Shown piece by piece: positions 7,601-16,100 of a stretch of 45,572 bases of DNA. The position numbers were made by a program, and so were the translations under genes. Location of the stretch: positions 1 to 45,572 of the forward strand of contig CAZXQI010000014.1 of the NCBI GenBank assembly GCA_964643005.1, in the 5' to 3' direction. Every line of letters starts with the position of its first letter. Within the stretch, counting starts at the first letter, position 1. Below the pieces are notes generated by a model. The model did not search any database and was not told where the DNA came from. It saw nothing but the letters and a program-made list of their open reading frames with translations. Source of the stretch: UBA6168 sp964643005 (GTDB taxonomy: Bacteria; Bacteroidota; Bacteroidia; Chitinophagales; Saprospiraceae).

Positions 7601-9923
7601 TGTGGTAGTGACAGTGTGGGACAGCGCAAGCGTCGTTCAGTCTTTTGCAATTTGCGATGGAGATAGTTTGTTCCTGGCGGGTTCTTTTAGAAAAACCTCG
7701 GGAATCTATCAGGAAGTTTTGAATACCGCTCATGGTTGCGATAGCTTAGTAATCAGCCATCTAAGCGTATTTCCATTGGATACCACCTACCTTTTTGGCA
7801 ACAGTTGTAATCCCGCCAATGTCGGAGTGACAAGTGAAGTTTTTTCCAATTCCAATGGCTGCGACAGCCTCGTCATTCGCACGATTGTTTTTTCAAATGC
7901 AGATACGACATTCATTAGCTCCACTACCTGCAAGCCTGGTGAAACAGGCCTTTTTTTCCACAACTATATAACGGATGACGGCTGCGACAGTTTAGTCATT
8001 GAAACGGTCAGCCTTATTTTATCCGACACGACTTATTTGTACAATGGCTCCTGCGACCCGTCGGAGGTCGGCATTTTTACCAATATCCTAAGCAATCAGG
8101 GAGGCTGCGATAGCATCGTCATTGAAACGGTCAGCCTCTTGGCGAGCGATACGACTTATCTATTTGCCACTAATTGCGACCCCGCCAATACGGGTGTTTT
8201 TTTCCAAAATTTAACCAATCAAAATGGCTGCGATAGTTTGATCGTCACCACCGTTACTTATGCTGAATCCGACACGACCCTGATCAATTTAGGAAATTGC
8301 GACCCCTCTCAGACGGGCGTTTTTACCCAAAACTTTATCGGGGCGGGCGGCTGCGACAGCGTTGTTATTACCACAGTGAGTTTATTGCCCAGCGACACGA
8401 TTCAACTTTTTGAAACCACCTGCGATTCCTCGGCTGCCGGCGATTTTATTCAGAATCTGAGCAACCAATTTGGCTGCGATAGCATAGTCGCCACCTCTGT
8501 GACTTTATTGCCAAGCAACGCGGTTCTACTTTTTGAAACTAGCTGCAATCCCCAGGACACCGGACAGACAGTAGTCGTTTTGTCCAATCAATACGGTTGC
8601 GACAGTACCATAGTCACCGAAACCACGCTACTGCCGATCAGTGAATGTACGATTGATGCCGGTATAACGGGCAGTACCATCCCCTGCGACAGCTCGCAAG
8701 GTTCCCTGACTTTGGTCGTCCATATTGGCCAGCCGCCTTTTGATTACAGCTTTACCGGCCCAATGTCAGGGAATGGCAGCTTTAACGAATTAGATGTACC
8801 GCAAATCGTTGACGGATTATTGGCTGGGACTTATTCTGTCACCGTCGCCTCGGCCAATGGGCTTTCCACTACGCTCACAGCGCAGGTGGTTCAACTCTTC
8901 CCTCCGACGCTCTCGCTGACGAGCGCTTCAGATTACAATGGCTTTGGAGTCAGTTGTTTCGGCAGTGCGGACGGCGCTTTGCAGGTCAATGCCGCCGGAG
9001 GCCTTCCTCCCTATCAGTACGGCTGGTCGAATGGAGCTACCGGCCCCAACTTGTTCGGTACGACTGCTGGCAGTTTTCAAGTAATTGTTTCCGACGCCAA
9101 CAACTGTACGGCGAGCGGCAATTTCTCTTTGAGCGAGCCGCCGGCATTTGGAATTTCCTTTACCGTCAATGACTTAGATTGTTTTGGACAAAAAAGCGGC
9201 GCCATCTCCGTGAACCCGGAGGGCGGAGTAGCTTCCTATCATTATTCTTTAGACGGCGGCGATTACCAGGCGCCTAATCTATTCACCAATCTGGCGCCCG
9301 GCGTGTATGTGATCAATGCCCAGGATGCCAATGGCTGCGAGGTGTCGGAAATCATTGGAGTCCAGGCGCCATTGCCGGTGAACGTTGACTTGGGAGAGGA
9401 TCAGTTTATTAAATATGGAGAATCTGCCATCATCAACGCCTTAGTGAGCATTCCATTTGATTCGCTGATAGATGTGGTTTGGTACGGATTGGACTCACTG
9501 ACTGAATGCCTCACCTGCCAGACGCAGTTTGTGGCGCCCTTGTTTACCTCGACTTATTCGGTTAGCGTAACAGCCGCAAATGGGTGTAAGGATGCCGATG
9601 AGCTGACGGTCTTTGTAGATAGGAGCAAGCAGATTTACGTGCCCAACGCCTTCTCGCCAAACGGCGACGGAATAAACGACCTGTTCATGATTTTTGCCAA
9701 GCCCAATAGCGTGGAAAAGATAAAGACCTTCCTCGTCTTCAGCCGTTGGGGAGAAATAGTCTTCGAGTATTACAACTTCCAGCCGAACGACCCTGCGTAC
9801 GGCTGGGATGGGAATTTGAGGGGCAAGTTTATGAACCCAGCCGCCTTCGCCTGGTTTGCCGAAGTGGAATTTTTAGACGGTGTAGTAAAACTTTATGAAG
9901 GAGATGTAATCCTCGTCCGGTAG
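4692..9923 (+). CDS. Giant lectin-headed adhesin with type B T9SS sorting domain
   Basis: 1743 residues. Domains in order: signal peptide 1-31 (ends SANAQ); an L-type (legume-lectin-like) domain ~32-225, with DGVVFVFATT and FAIEYDDYQNG strands; Ig/PKD-like sequence ~230-375; three similar ~65-residue modules ~380-600 built on GG-WGGAAN and VTYTY; further Ig-like modules with paired Cys; eight 41-residue repeats ~983-1316 each carrying GCDS; two SprB-type repeats ~1415-1560; and a C-terminal CHU_C / type B sorting domain ~1647-1743 (VPNAFSPNGDGINDLF). Family knowledge says such proteins leave through the type IX system and, with a type B tail, usually need a PorP/SprF partner; one is encoded at 30577. 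Binding of a glycan by the lectin head is inferred. The start is supported by the signal peptide. Confidence 0.9.
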   Translation: MGRTRYIHLFFFKFFLFLIIGFLGMESANAQFVTNGSASNQGGGCYQLTPDIPGQAGSIFSAAPVDLNEPLNISARINFGCKDSNGADGVVFVFATTNTALGNGGGGIGYEGITSSFAIEYDDYQNGNYADPAADHVAIITNGVMDHSSLYNLAGPISLPNIEDCSDHCFNLNWNPATMTLTASLDGFSISYTGNISAFLGGSTTAYYGFTSGTGTLSNSHTVCFGSNDPVPMADVDICPGESVQLQADPNGIGYQWTPNPTLSAFNIPNPLATPLQTTTYSVTITYECGATATDDVTVNVFTAPTATASGNSPVCYGANIQLTASGGLSYSWSGPLFSSNSQNPSISNAGFENAGLYTVTVTDANGCTGIASTNVVVLPPGPVVIVPLFQPLCEDAPVHTLSAVPPGGTWGGAANENGEIDPAALGPGKHIVTYTATDANGCVNSDEIEVEIIGLPMVILFPAGPFCETDPVQTLNAVPSGGIWGGAANPSGQINPAALGIGIHEVTYTYMDSYLCSASASIFIEVLQGTAVNIQPAGPFCADAPAQTLSATPTGGVWGGAANSSGQINPAQLGPGTHMVTYTYNVPGACAGFASMLVQVNCTPFAAIDGAETLCAGESGELEIICGGLDSLGGTCFTGPYLIEYEINGEPQPPITISSSPFMLPVSLAGTYTISNLTDGNGCSAVGAGAGYVEVVGAPSISDFETICDPTNTTYTVSFQISGGDPATYSVSGTTTGNLATDPPYIFTSQAIPSGTPYSFVVTDGNDCNPVTLSGNFSCQCETNAGTMNLTPLSACEGQTVVASHNGDEVLDGNDVLIFVLHSSNGNSLGTIYAISDSLEFSLVPPMVPGATYYISAVAGNDDGSGGVDMDDPCLSVSFGAPVIFNALPSGSIGDSTEICKGETATLTFQLSGKAPFDVVYSDGTQNFSLENIFNGHQLQVSPDTATTYTLISIADGSDPACSVSDGNSVVVTVWDSASVVQSFAICDGDSLFLAGSFRKTSGIYQEVLNTAHGCDSLVISHLSVFPLDTTYLFGNSCNPANVGVTSEVFSNSNGCDSLVIRTIVFSNADTTFISSTTCKPGETGLFFHNYITDDGCDSLVIETVSLILSDTTYLYNGSCDPSEVGIFTNILSNQGGCDSIVIETVSLLASDTTYLFATNCDPANTGVFFQNLTNQNGCDSLIVTTVTYAESDTTLINLGNCDPSQTGVFTQNFIGAGGCDSVVITTVSLLPSDTIQLFETTCDSSAAGDFIQNLSNQFGCDSIVATSVTLLPSNAVLLFETSCNPQDTGQTVVVLSNQYGCDSTIVTETTLLPISECTIDAGITGSTIPCDSSQGSLTLVVHIGQPPFDYSFTGPMSGNGSFNELDVPQIVDGLLAGTYSVTVASANGLSTTLTAQVVQLFPPTLSLTSASDYNGFGVSCFGSADGALQVNAAGGLPPYQYGWSNGATGPNLFGTTAGSFQVIVSDANNCTASGNFSLSEPPAFGISFTVNDLDCFGQKSGAISVNPEGGVASYHYSLDGGDYQAPNLFTNLAPGVYVINAQDANGCEVSEIIGVQAPLPVNVDLGEDQFIKYGESAIINALVSIPFDSLIDVVWYGLDSLTECLTCQTQFVAPLFTSTYSVSVTAANGCKDADELTVFVDRSKQIYVPNAFSPNGDGINDLFMIFAKPNSVEKIKTFLVFSRWGEIVFEYYNFQPNDPAYGWDGNLRGKFMNPAAFAWFAEVEFLDGVVKLYEGDVILVR
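7734..8606 (+). repeat. Eight tandem 123-base (41-residue) GCDS repeats inside the adhesin gene
   Basis: The codons for GCDS recur at about 7737, 7858, 7980, 8104, 8226, 8349, 8472 and 8595, a period of about 123 bases. Each unit reads roughly SDTTYLF--(S/N)CDP---G-F---L-NQ-GCDS(L/I)VI-TV-L. Each unit contributes two Cys, one in the CDP-like site and one in GCDS, which could form a disulfide within or between units. The codons differ between units, so this is an old protein repeat and not a recent DNA duplication. Confidence 0.85.
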
Positions 9924-10030
9924 AAACTCCTTGTCGGAGTGCCCAAAAAAGACCTGCGCTCAAGCCCGAAATAAATTCGGACTGATTTCCTCCTTCACCA
10001 TCATCTGCGGAAATAAATAAACGCAGAAAC

Positions 10031-10534
10031 CTACTCTAACACCTTGGTATAGGCAATTTGCGTAGCCTTATCCCCGGCGGGATGGATGATGAGGTTTTTG
10101 GAATCAATCCTGGCGACGACATTGCAATCGGGATTCTCACCGCTCAGTTCGATGATACACCAGCCAATGCCGCCCTGGCACTCTGCTTTTCTGCAACGGG
10201 GATCTATTTCGATTGTGTTCTCGCGGGTCAGTTTGCCGTCTGTGAAGTACTGGATTTTGGTATCGGTCAAAACCATCGTCTTTTCCGGAGAGGCGGCATT
10301 TTGCCATTTACCCACGGCGAGAGCCAGCAGAGAAACGGCGTATTGGGTATCGTCGGCAAAATTTCCAGTTGATTGAACAGCCTGATCGTCGGTGGTGGGG
10401 AGACTCGTTCCTGCCTGACCGCGCTCTGTGGCTTTGGATGAATCATCGGATAAGTTTTGCTTAGTGTCGCTTTTGCAAGAACCTGCAAGCAGGATTGAAA
10501 ATACCAGAAAGAGGAATAAAGAGTAATTTTTCAT
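10031..10534 (-). CDS. Small lipoprotein, unknown function
   Basis: 167 residues with a lipoprotein signal peptide ending LLAGSC, so it should be lipidated at Cys20 and sit in the cell envelope. Residues 21-60 are a low-complexity Ser/Thr/Asp/Gln linker. Residues ~65-167 look like a compact beta-rich domain (KWQN, TMVLTDTKIQYFTDGKL, ARIDSKNLIIHPAGD) of the size of small lipocalin-like envelope lipoproteins, but no specific family is recognised. Four Cys (PRCRKAEC, GWC, PDC) in the domain suggest two disulfides. It is convergent with the giant adhesin gene, with about 100 bases between the two stops. Confidence 0.75.
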   Translation of the reverse strand: MKNYSLFLFLVFSILLAGSCKSDTKQNLSDDSSKATERGQAGTSLPTTDDQAVQSTGNFADDTQYAVSLLALAVGKWQNAASPEKTMVLTDTKIQYFTDGKLTRENTIEIDPRCRKAECQGGIGWCIIELSGENPDCNVVARIDSKNLIIHPAGDKATQIAYTKVLE

Positions 10535-10695
10535 GATGGGAATATTTTGAAAATAAGGCTGCGAAATTAACAGGATTGGCCATTTTGGAAAAAGCTTTTG
10601 GAAGGTTTACCTGCTGCTAATTCGCCAATTGCCATCCTTTTAATAAGCGTAGGTGAGAGATACGAATATCCCAAAACAAGGTTTCCAAATTCTTT

Positions 10696-11367
10696 TTAAC
10701 TAATGCACCAGTCAATAGTGGCCTGCCCCTGCCGGGCTAAAAATTCGTTGGCTTTGGAAAAATGTTGGCAGCCGTTAAACGCTCCACCAGCCAGTGGGGA
10801 GGGATGCGCCGCCTCTAACACGAGGTGCCTGAAAGGATCGATCAACTTCGATTTCTGCTTTGCGAAATTGCCCCACAACAGAAAGACGAGACCTTCTCTT
10901 TGCTCTGAAAGCTGGTGGATGACGGCGTCTGTGAAAGTGTGCCAGCCGATAGAGGCATGGGAATTTGATTTACCTCGCTCCACGGTTAAGGAGGCGTTGA
11001 GCAAAAACACGCCCTGCTCCGCCCACTTAGTCAGATCGCCGTGAGCGGGAATAGGACAAGCTAAATCTTTGTGTAGCTCTTTGTAAATATTGGCCAGCGA
11101 AGGCGGGATGCGTATCCCCCTGGGTACTGAAAAGGATAGCCCCATCGCTTCGCCTGGCTTGATGTAGGGATCCTGTCCCAGGATGACCACTTTGACCTGA
11201 TGAAAGGGCGCGCTGTTGAAAGCGTTAAAAATCAACGAGCCGGGAGGATAAATTTCTTTGCCCGCGCTTATTTCCCTTTTTAAAAATGAAGCGATATTTC
11301 CAAAATAGGGCTTTTCAAATTCAGCTTTCAGCGCTTCTCTCCAACTCTCTTCAATTTTGACGCTCAT
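10696..11367 (-). CDS. ung: Uracil-DNA glycosylase (family 1)
   Basis: 223 residues, the normal length for family 1 UDG, which removes uracil from DNA at the start of base-excision repair. The water-activating motif is GQDPY at residues 64-68 (catalytic Asp66). LLNASLTVERGKSNSHASIGWHTFTD is typical of the family, and the HPSPL loop with the second catalytic His188 is followed by FNGCQHFSKANEFL. Two departures stand out. The residue after GQDPY is Ile69, where most family 1 enzymes have His, and the minor-groove intercalation loop reads HPSPLAGGAFNG, one residue shorter than HPSPLSAHRGFFG of E. coli. It appears to be monocistronic. Confidence 0.95.
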   Translation of the reverse strand: MSVKIEESWREALKAEFEKPYFGNIASFLKREISAGKEIYPPGSLIFNAFNSAPFHQVKVVILGQDPYIKPGEAMGLSFSVPRGIRIPPSLANIYKELHKDLACPIPAHGDLTKWAEQGVFLLNASLTVERGKSNSHASIGWHTFTDAVIHQLSEQREGLVFLLWGNFAKQKSKLIDPFRHLVLEAAHPSPLAGGAFNGCQHFSKANEFLARQGQATIDWCIS

Positions 11368-11502
11368 TTTTATATCCGTTGGTGTTTAGAAGAATAGAGG
11401 CTCAAAGTAGGATTTTTTTTATTTGGAAATGGAACAAAATGGCCGGAGAGGTCAGTTTCCCAAATTGGCGCCGACGCACAGTAGGTTTTTTCAAAAAAGC
11501 GC

Positions 11503-11510
11503 TACATTTG
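11503..11510 (+). promoter_or_regulatory. -7 box of the tRNA-Arg promoter
   Basis: TACATTTG fits TAnnTTTG and lies 20 bases before the tRNA. No clear -33 TTTG is seen at the expected distance. Confidence 0.5.
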
Positions 11511-11529
11511 CGCCGCTTTTAAAAAAGGA

Positions 11530-11603
11530 GGTCCCGTAGCTCAGCCGGATAGAGCATCTGCCTTCTAAGCAGACGGTCACAGGTTCGAATCCTGTCGGGA
11601 TCA
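11530..11603 (+). tRNA. tRNA-Arg (anticodon UCU)
   Basis: This is a complete cloverleaf of 74 bases. The acceptor stem GGTCCCG / CGGGATC has one G-T pair. The D-arm has AGCTCAGCCGGATAGAGC, the anticodon stem is TCTGC/GCAGA with loop CTTCTAA, and the T-arm has GGTTCGAATCC. The anticodon TCT lies at 11564-11566 and reads AGA (and AGG by wobble). The discriminator base is A at 11603. The 3' CCA is not encoded. Confidence 0.97.
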
Positions 11604-11698
11604 CAGCTTGAATTCTGTAGAAATTCTTTAAAAATTCTCCTTTAGGGGAATCCTTTCACAAAGGGCTTTCCGAAGAAAATTCATTGGGAAGGGAAATC

Positions 11699-11718
11699 TG
11701 AGGCAAACCCCTGCCTCA
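11699..11718 (-). terminator. Possible terminator hairpin overlapping the LysM/CAP stop codon
   Basis: TGAGGCA (11699-11705) and TGCCTCA (11712-11718) form a perfect 7-bp stem with a 6-base loop. The minus-strand stop codon TGA is inside the stem. The following bases are T- and C-rich but contain no long T-run, so termination strength is doubtful. Confidence 0.35.
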
Positions 11719-12856
11719 GCGCGCAAACTCCTGTATCCAATAATTTGAGGTAGCTCCGACCTGCCCCGCCTGGTAGCAGGCGATATACTTCCAGTCTTTA
11801 TTTAGCAGCATTCTTCGATGACCTCGAGAGGAGAACCCCTCGTCCACCAAGAGCATGATGACTGCATATTGCACGTCGGAAGGACCTGAGATGATGCTTT
11901 CGTTGCCGTCCACCATGCCCGGGCAATCTCGCAATATCCGATCCCAGGGATAGAAACTGTCCTTGCCGAGATAGCTGATAGCGCCAGTCTCGCGCTGCGA
12001 TTCTACATGCTGACGGGTTGAGTTGTACAGACATTCATTCGGTTCAAGCGCGGGAATCGGCGTTGAGTTTCTAAGTTCCTCGATTAACTCCTGGCAGGCT
12101 TCTACGGAGCCATAAGCCTGAGCATTGCGCACTTCTACTAAATAAGCCTGGATTTTAGGAATATAAGCGACAGGATTGGTGCGAACGAGATTGATTTCCT
12201 GAATCATGGCAGATTCGTCCAGCTTGAGGTATGGAGCAAGGGCTTTGACCGCGGCGCCAGCTTCCTGAATGACAGCCGGAGAGTCCTCGATGGACGCAGC
12301 GCCCGATTCCTGAACGCCCGGCTCATACACTGCCGCCTGGTTGGTCTGATTAGAAATTGGAGCGCTTGTCTGGTCGTACATGCTCACAGGGGAAGTGTCT
12401 GGAATTAGGGTGGGGCAGGCGCAATCAGTCGTTTTCAATACCTGTCCCGGCTGTATAGTTTCGCCCGAATTCAACTGGTTAAATTGGCGGAATCGCTCCA
12501 CTGTGTAACCATAAGCCCCGGCTATGCTCTCAATAGTCTCTCCCAGCCTAACGACGTGCTCAGCCTTCCCCTGGGAGGTCGCAGTTGCGGCGTTTTCTGG
12601 CGCGNNNNNNNNNNCCCTGAATGGCTGCGCCGACGGAGACCTTTAATTCCTGGCAAATGCTCAGCGGGGCGTCTATCTTGATATTATTCAATTGGCATAG
12701 CTGTTCTACCGTCGTATTATATTTTATGGAAAGGCGGTATAGGGTTTCCCCCTTTTGCACGACGTGATAACCAGGCGCCGAGGCAGGAGGGCACTGAGCT
12801 TGAATTTGCAAACTGAATGTCGCACCCAGCGCCAACAAGAGAATGACCTTTTTCAT
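11716..12856 (-). CDS. Secreted protein with two LysM domains and a CAP/SCP domain (spans assembly gap)
   Basis: The N-terminal part (12856 down to 12615) has a signal peptide ending IQAQ and a first LysM domain (YHVVQKGETLYRLSIKYNTT). The part below 12604 continues without a stop into a second LysM (HVVRLGETIESIAGAYGY), a Ser/Ala/Gln-rich linker, and a C-terminal CAP domain of the SCP/PR-1 type (LDESAMIQEINLVRTNP, then RGHRRMLLNKDWKYIACYQ). LysM domains bind peptidoglycan or chitin-like glycans; the biochemical role of bacterial CAP domains is mostly unknown. The two parts are in different frames if the N-run is taken literally as 10 bases. Protein logic says they are one gene, so the N count is a placeholder. 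A promoter -7 box lies at 13003-12996. Confidence 0.85.
12605..12614. other. Assembly gap (10 N) inside the LysM/CAP gene
   Basis: Ten consecutive N. The frames on the two sides do not join across ten bases, so the true gap length differs from ten or sequence at its edges is wrong. The missing part encodes the linker between the two LysM domains. Confidence 0.99.
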
Positions 12857-12995
12857 AGTTTTTATTTTTTAAAAAAAATTAATTTTAAAAAATTGAAAGG
12901 TGGATTTCTAAGCCACTTAGTATCAGAGACTTAAAAGACAAACAACTCCGTTCTTTATAATTTTTACGAACGAACTTTCTTTTTTTTTCAAAAAT

Positions 12996-13028
12996 CAAAG
13001 GTAAGAATGGCTGCAATGTTTTAGACAA
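12996..13028 (-). promoter_or_regulatory. Promoter of the LysM/CAP gene
   Basis: Minus strand TTG (13028-13026), 22-base spacer, TACCTTTG (13003-12996). It predicts a leader of about 130 bases before the ATG at 12856. It is back to back with the plus-strand -7 box at 13058. Confidence 0.5.
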
Positions 13029-13057
13029 TGGATTAGAAAACTGTGTTGGCTTTGCTT

Positions 13058-13065
13058 TAATTTTG
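13058..13065 (+). promoter_or_regulatory. -7 box before the C25-like protein gene
   Basis: TAATTTTG fits TAnnTTTG and lies 36 bases upstream of the ATG at 13102. It overlaps a possible upstream TTG start at 13063, which argues that 13102 is the real start. Confidence 0.5.
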
Positions 13066-13101
13066 ACGTTATTAGCGCCGAATTTTAAAAAAAATATTTC
13101 C

Positions 13102-16100
13102 ATGAGACTTCCCAATTTTTATCTGCCTTTACTTTTTATTCTGCTGCCGTTTTTTCTTTTTTCTCAAACTCCTAAGGATAAGGTGGTTCCTTTTCGCGCC
13201 ACTATTCAGTACGATCCTCCACAGGTAAAATTAGACTGGGAAAGTCCGACTGCGACTTCCGACATTCAACTTTTCCGCAGGGAAAAAGGGGCGACTGTCT
13301 GGTACAGTTTGGTCTCCGCAGCGGGTACCCCGCTATTGACTTTTACCGATACGCTGGTAGAATTGGGGAAGACCTATGAATATGGTATTCAGCGATATCC
13401 GAATACCGGTTATACCTGGCTTGCGTATGCTTATTTGAGCGTGGCTCTGGAAGATACTGTGCCAGACAGCAGGGGAACTATATTGATTTTTGTCGAAACT
13501 GCTTTGCAACAGCCCCTGTCCACAGACCTGAGCACCCTGGAGACCGACCTCGTAGGCGACGGCTGGAAAGTGATCTGGCATCCTGTCCAGCCGGAGGACG
13601 ACGTGGCTAGCGTCAAGTCGCAAATCGTAGCTGATTACAACGCCTCTCCTGATGAGGTAAAAGCCGTTTTTCTCCTCGGCGAAATCCCTGTGCCGTACTC
13701 CGGCAATACCAACTGGGACGGACACGAAGACCACCAGGGCGCCTGGCCTGCCGATACTTATTACGGCGACGTAGATTTTGAGTGGTTAGATGAATCGGTT
13801 AACAATACGACTCCTGCCAGGGAGGCCAATGTAAATGTCCCAGGCGATGGAAAATTTGACCACAGCATCACACCTTCGAGGACTGAACTGGCGGTGGGTC
13901 GCGTAGATTTCTCCAATCTCTCCGAGACAACTTTTGGTGCGTCGCGAGTAGAGTTATACCGCCGGTATCTAAGCAAGAACCATCTCTGGCGAACAGGGCA
14001 GTATCTGGCTAAGAAAAGAGCGATTGTAGATGACAACTTTGGTTACTTCCAGGGCGAAGCCTTCGCCGCCAATGGCTACCGCAATGGGAATGCTATCGTC
14101 GGCGAGTCTAACGTGGCTGACGGGAAATTCATACAGGAAACAGAGTCGGATACCTTTCTGTTGGCTTACGGATGCGGTCCCGGCGGTTACACGGTAGCTC
14201 AGGGCGTTGCCAAATCCAACCAGTTTGCCGAGCGAAAAGTCAATGCCGTTTTTACCATGATTTTTGGAAGCTATCACGGAGACTGGGATTACGAACTGGA
14301 TCCCTTGCTCCCCGCAGCGCTGGCTTCGAGGGGCGGGATTGTCAGCATTTCCTGGGCGGGAAGACCGCACTGGTTTTACCAACACTTAGCGACCGGCGAG
14401 ACGCTTGGATTCTGTACCCTTGAAACGCAAAATGCCTGCGAAAACCCAGGCTACTTCACTTCTGTTGGCGAATGTGGAACGCATGCGAGCCTGTTAGGCG
14501 ACCCGACCCTAAGAGCGCAGGTGGTAACGCCGGCTTCTGACCTGGCGGCTTTTCCTAGCTGTAATTCACTCGAACTGGTCTGGGATGCCTCCCCACAGAC
14601 CGACCTTCTGGGCTACCACGTCTATCGCTCCATTGGCTTCAATGGCGACTACGTTCGCCTGACTTCTGAGCCGGTCAACAATATTTCCTTCGTAGATACA
14701 GCGCCTCCCGACGGATACCTTTCCTATCAGGTGAGAGCGGTGGCTTTGGAAGAAACTCCCGGAGGACGCTTTTATAATACCAGCACGGGGGTTTTTACAT
14801 CATATGATTTTAAGGCTATTCCTCCTTTGAATATCGAAATTGCGGGAGAAAATATAAGCTGCGCCAATCCTGAAGTACAACTGACGTCCTCCTCAAATGC
14901 CGAGGCGCCTCTACGCGTCTGGGTGGGACCGGATGGCTTTGAGGCATACTCGGAGCAGGTCGCCGTTTCCGTTCCAGGGGAATATACTTTGTTTGTGACC
15001 GACCTCGCCACCGGCTGCACCGCTTCGGAAAGTTTTATCGTGGAGAGCTACGATGAGCCACCTGCCGATGTTTCTGCCGAATTGGTTTCCATCAATTGCT
15101 CCGATCAGACGGCGCAGTTGGCGGGACAAAGCTCTTCCCCGGGGGTGCTTTATGCATGGTCTGGTCCCAACGGCTTTACTTCCAATCTCCAGAATCCAAC
15201 GGTAACTGAAATGGGATTTTACGCCTTGACGGCGACTGATTCGGTGAGTGGCTGTGTTGCGATGGCCGAGTATTCATTGACGGCCAATCTCTCAGCGCCA
15301 ACTGCTCTGGCCACGGGCGGAACCTTGACATGCAGCGCGACTTCAGTCCAATTGCAGGGCGCCGCCGACGTGGAGGAAGCGACCTATCAGTGGACAGGCC
15401 CCGGCAACTTTTCATCCAATGAACAAAACCCTGAAGTTAGTTTGCCCGGCTTTTACACCTTAATAGTTACGGATACTACCAATAGTTGCACGGGAGCATT
15501 GACCATAGAAGTCATGCTGTCTGGAGACCTGCCGGTAGCCGCTCCTCAAGACGCCGTCATTACCTGCGCTCAACCTGTCCTTAACTTGACGGCTAATCCC
15601 GACCAGTCGGGGTACGATTTTCAGTGGACGGGGCCAGATAACTTTTCTTCCAATGAAGAAAACCCCCTCGTAGAGGCGGCGGGGATTTATAACCTGACTG
15701 TAGTCAATCAGCAGACAGGTTGCTCAGCCAGCTTTTCTGCCCAAGTGATAGCAGATACTGTAGCCCCTGTCATTCCTCCTGTAGAATTTCATTTGAACTG
15801 TCTGACGCCTTCCATTACCTTAGAATGTCCCATCCTCGCCCCTGAGATTCTGTGTTCCTGGAGCGATGCCGAGGGGAATCCTATTCCCACAGGCGCCGCA
15901 ATATCGCAAGCCGGCGCCTATATCTTAACCCTCGCCAACATGACCAACGGCTGCTCCTCTGCATCGGAAGTGTTCATTTCTGCTGATTTTGAAATACCAG
16001 AGCTTAGCCTAAGCGGCGAGCTGTCGCTCGATTGCGCCGACCAGACTACCGTTCTGACGGTGGAATCTGCGACCCCCGACGTGGAAGTTAGTTGGGTAGG

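Noticed and set aside
9926..9940. 5-bp hairpin after the lectin-headed adhesin gene as a terminator
   Set aside because: The stem is short (ACTCC/GGAGT) and not followed by a T-run on the plus strand.
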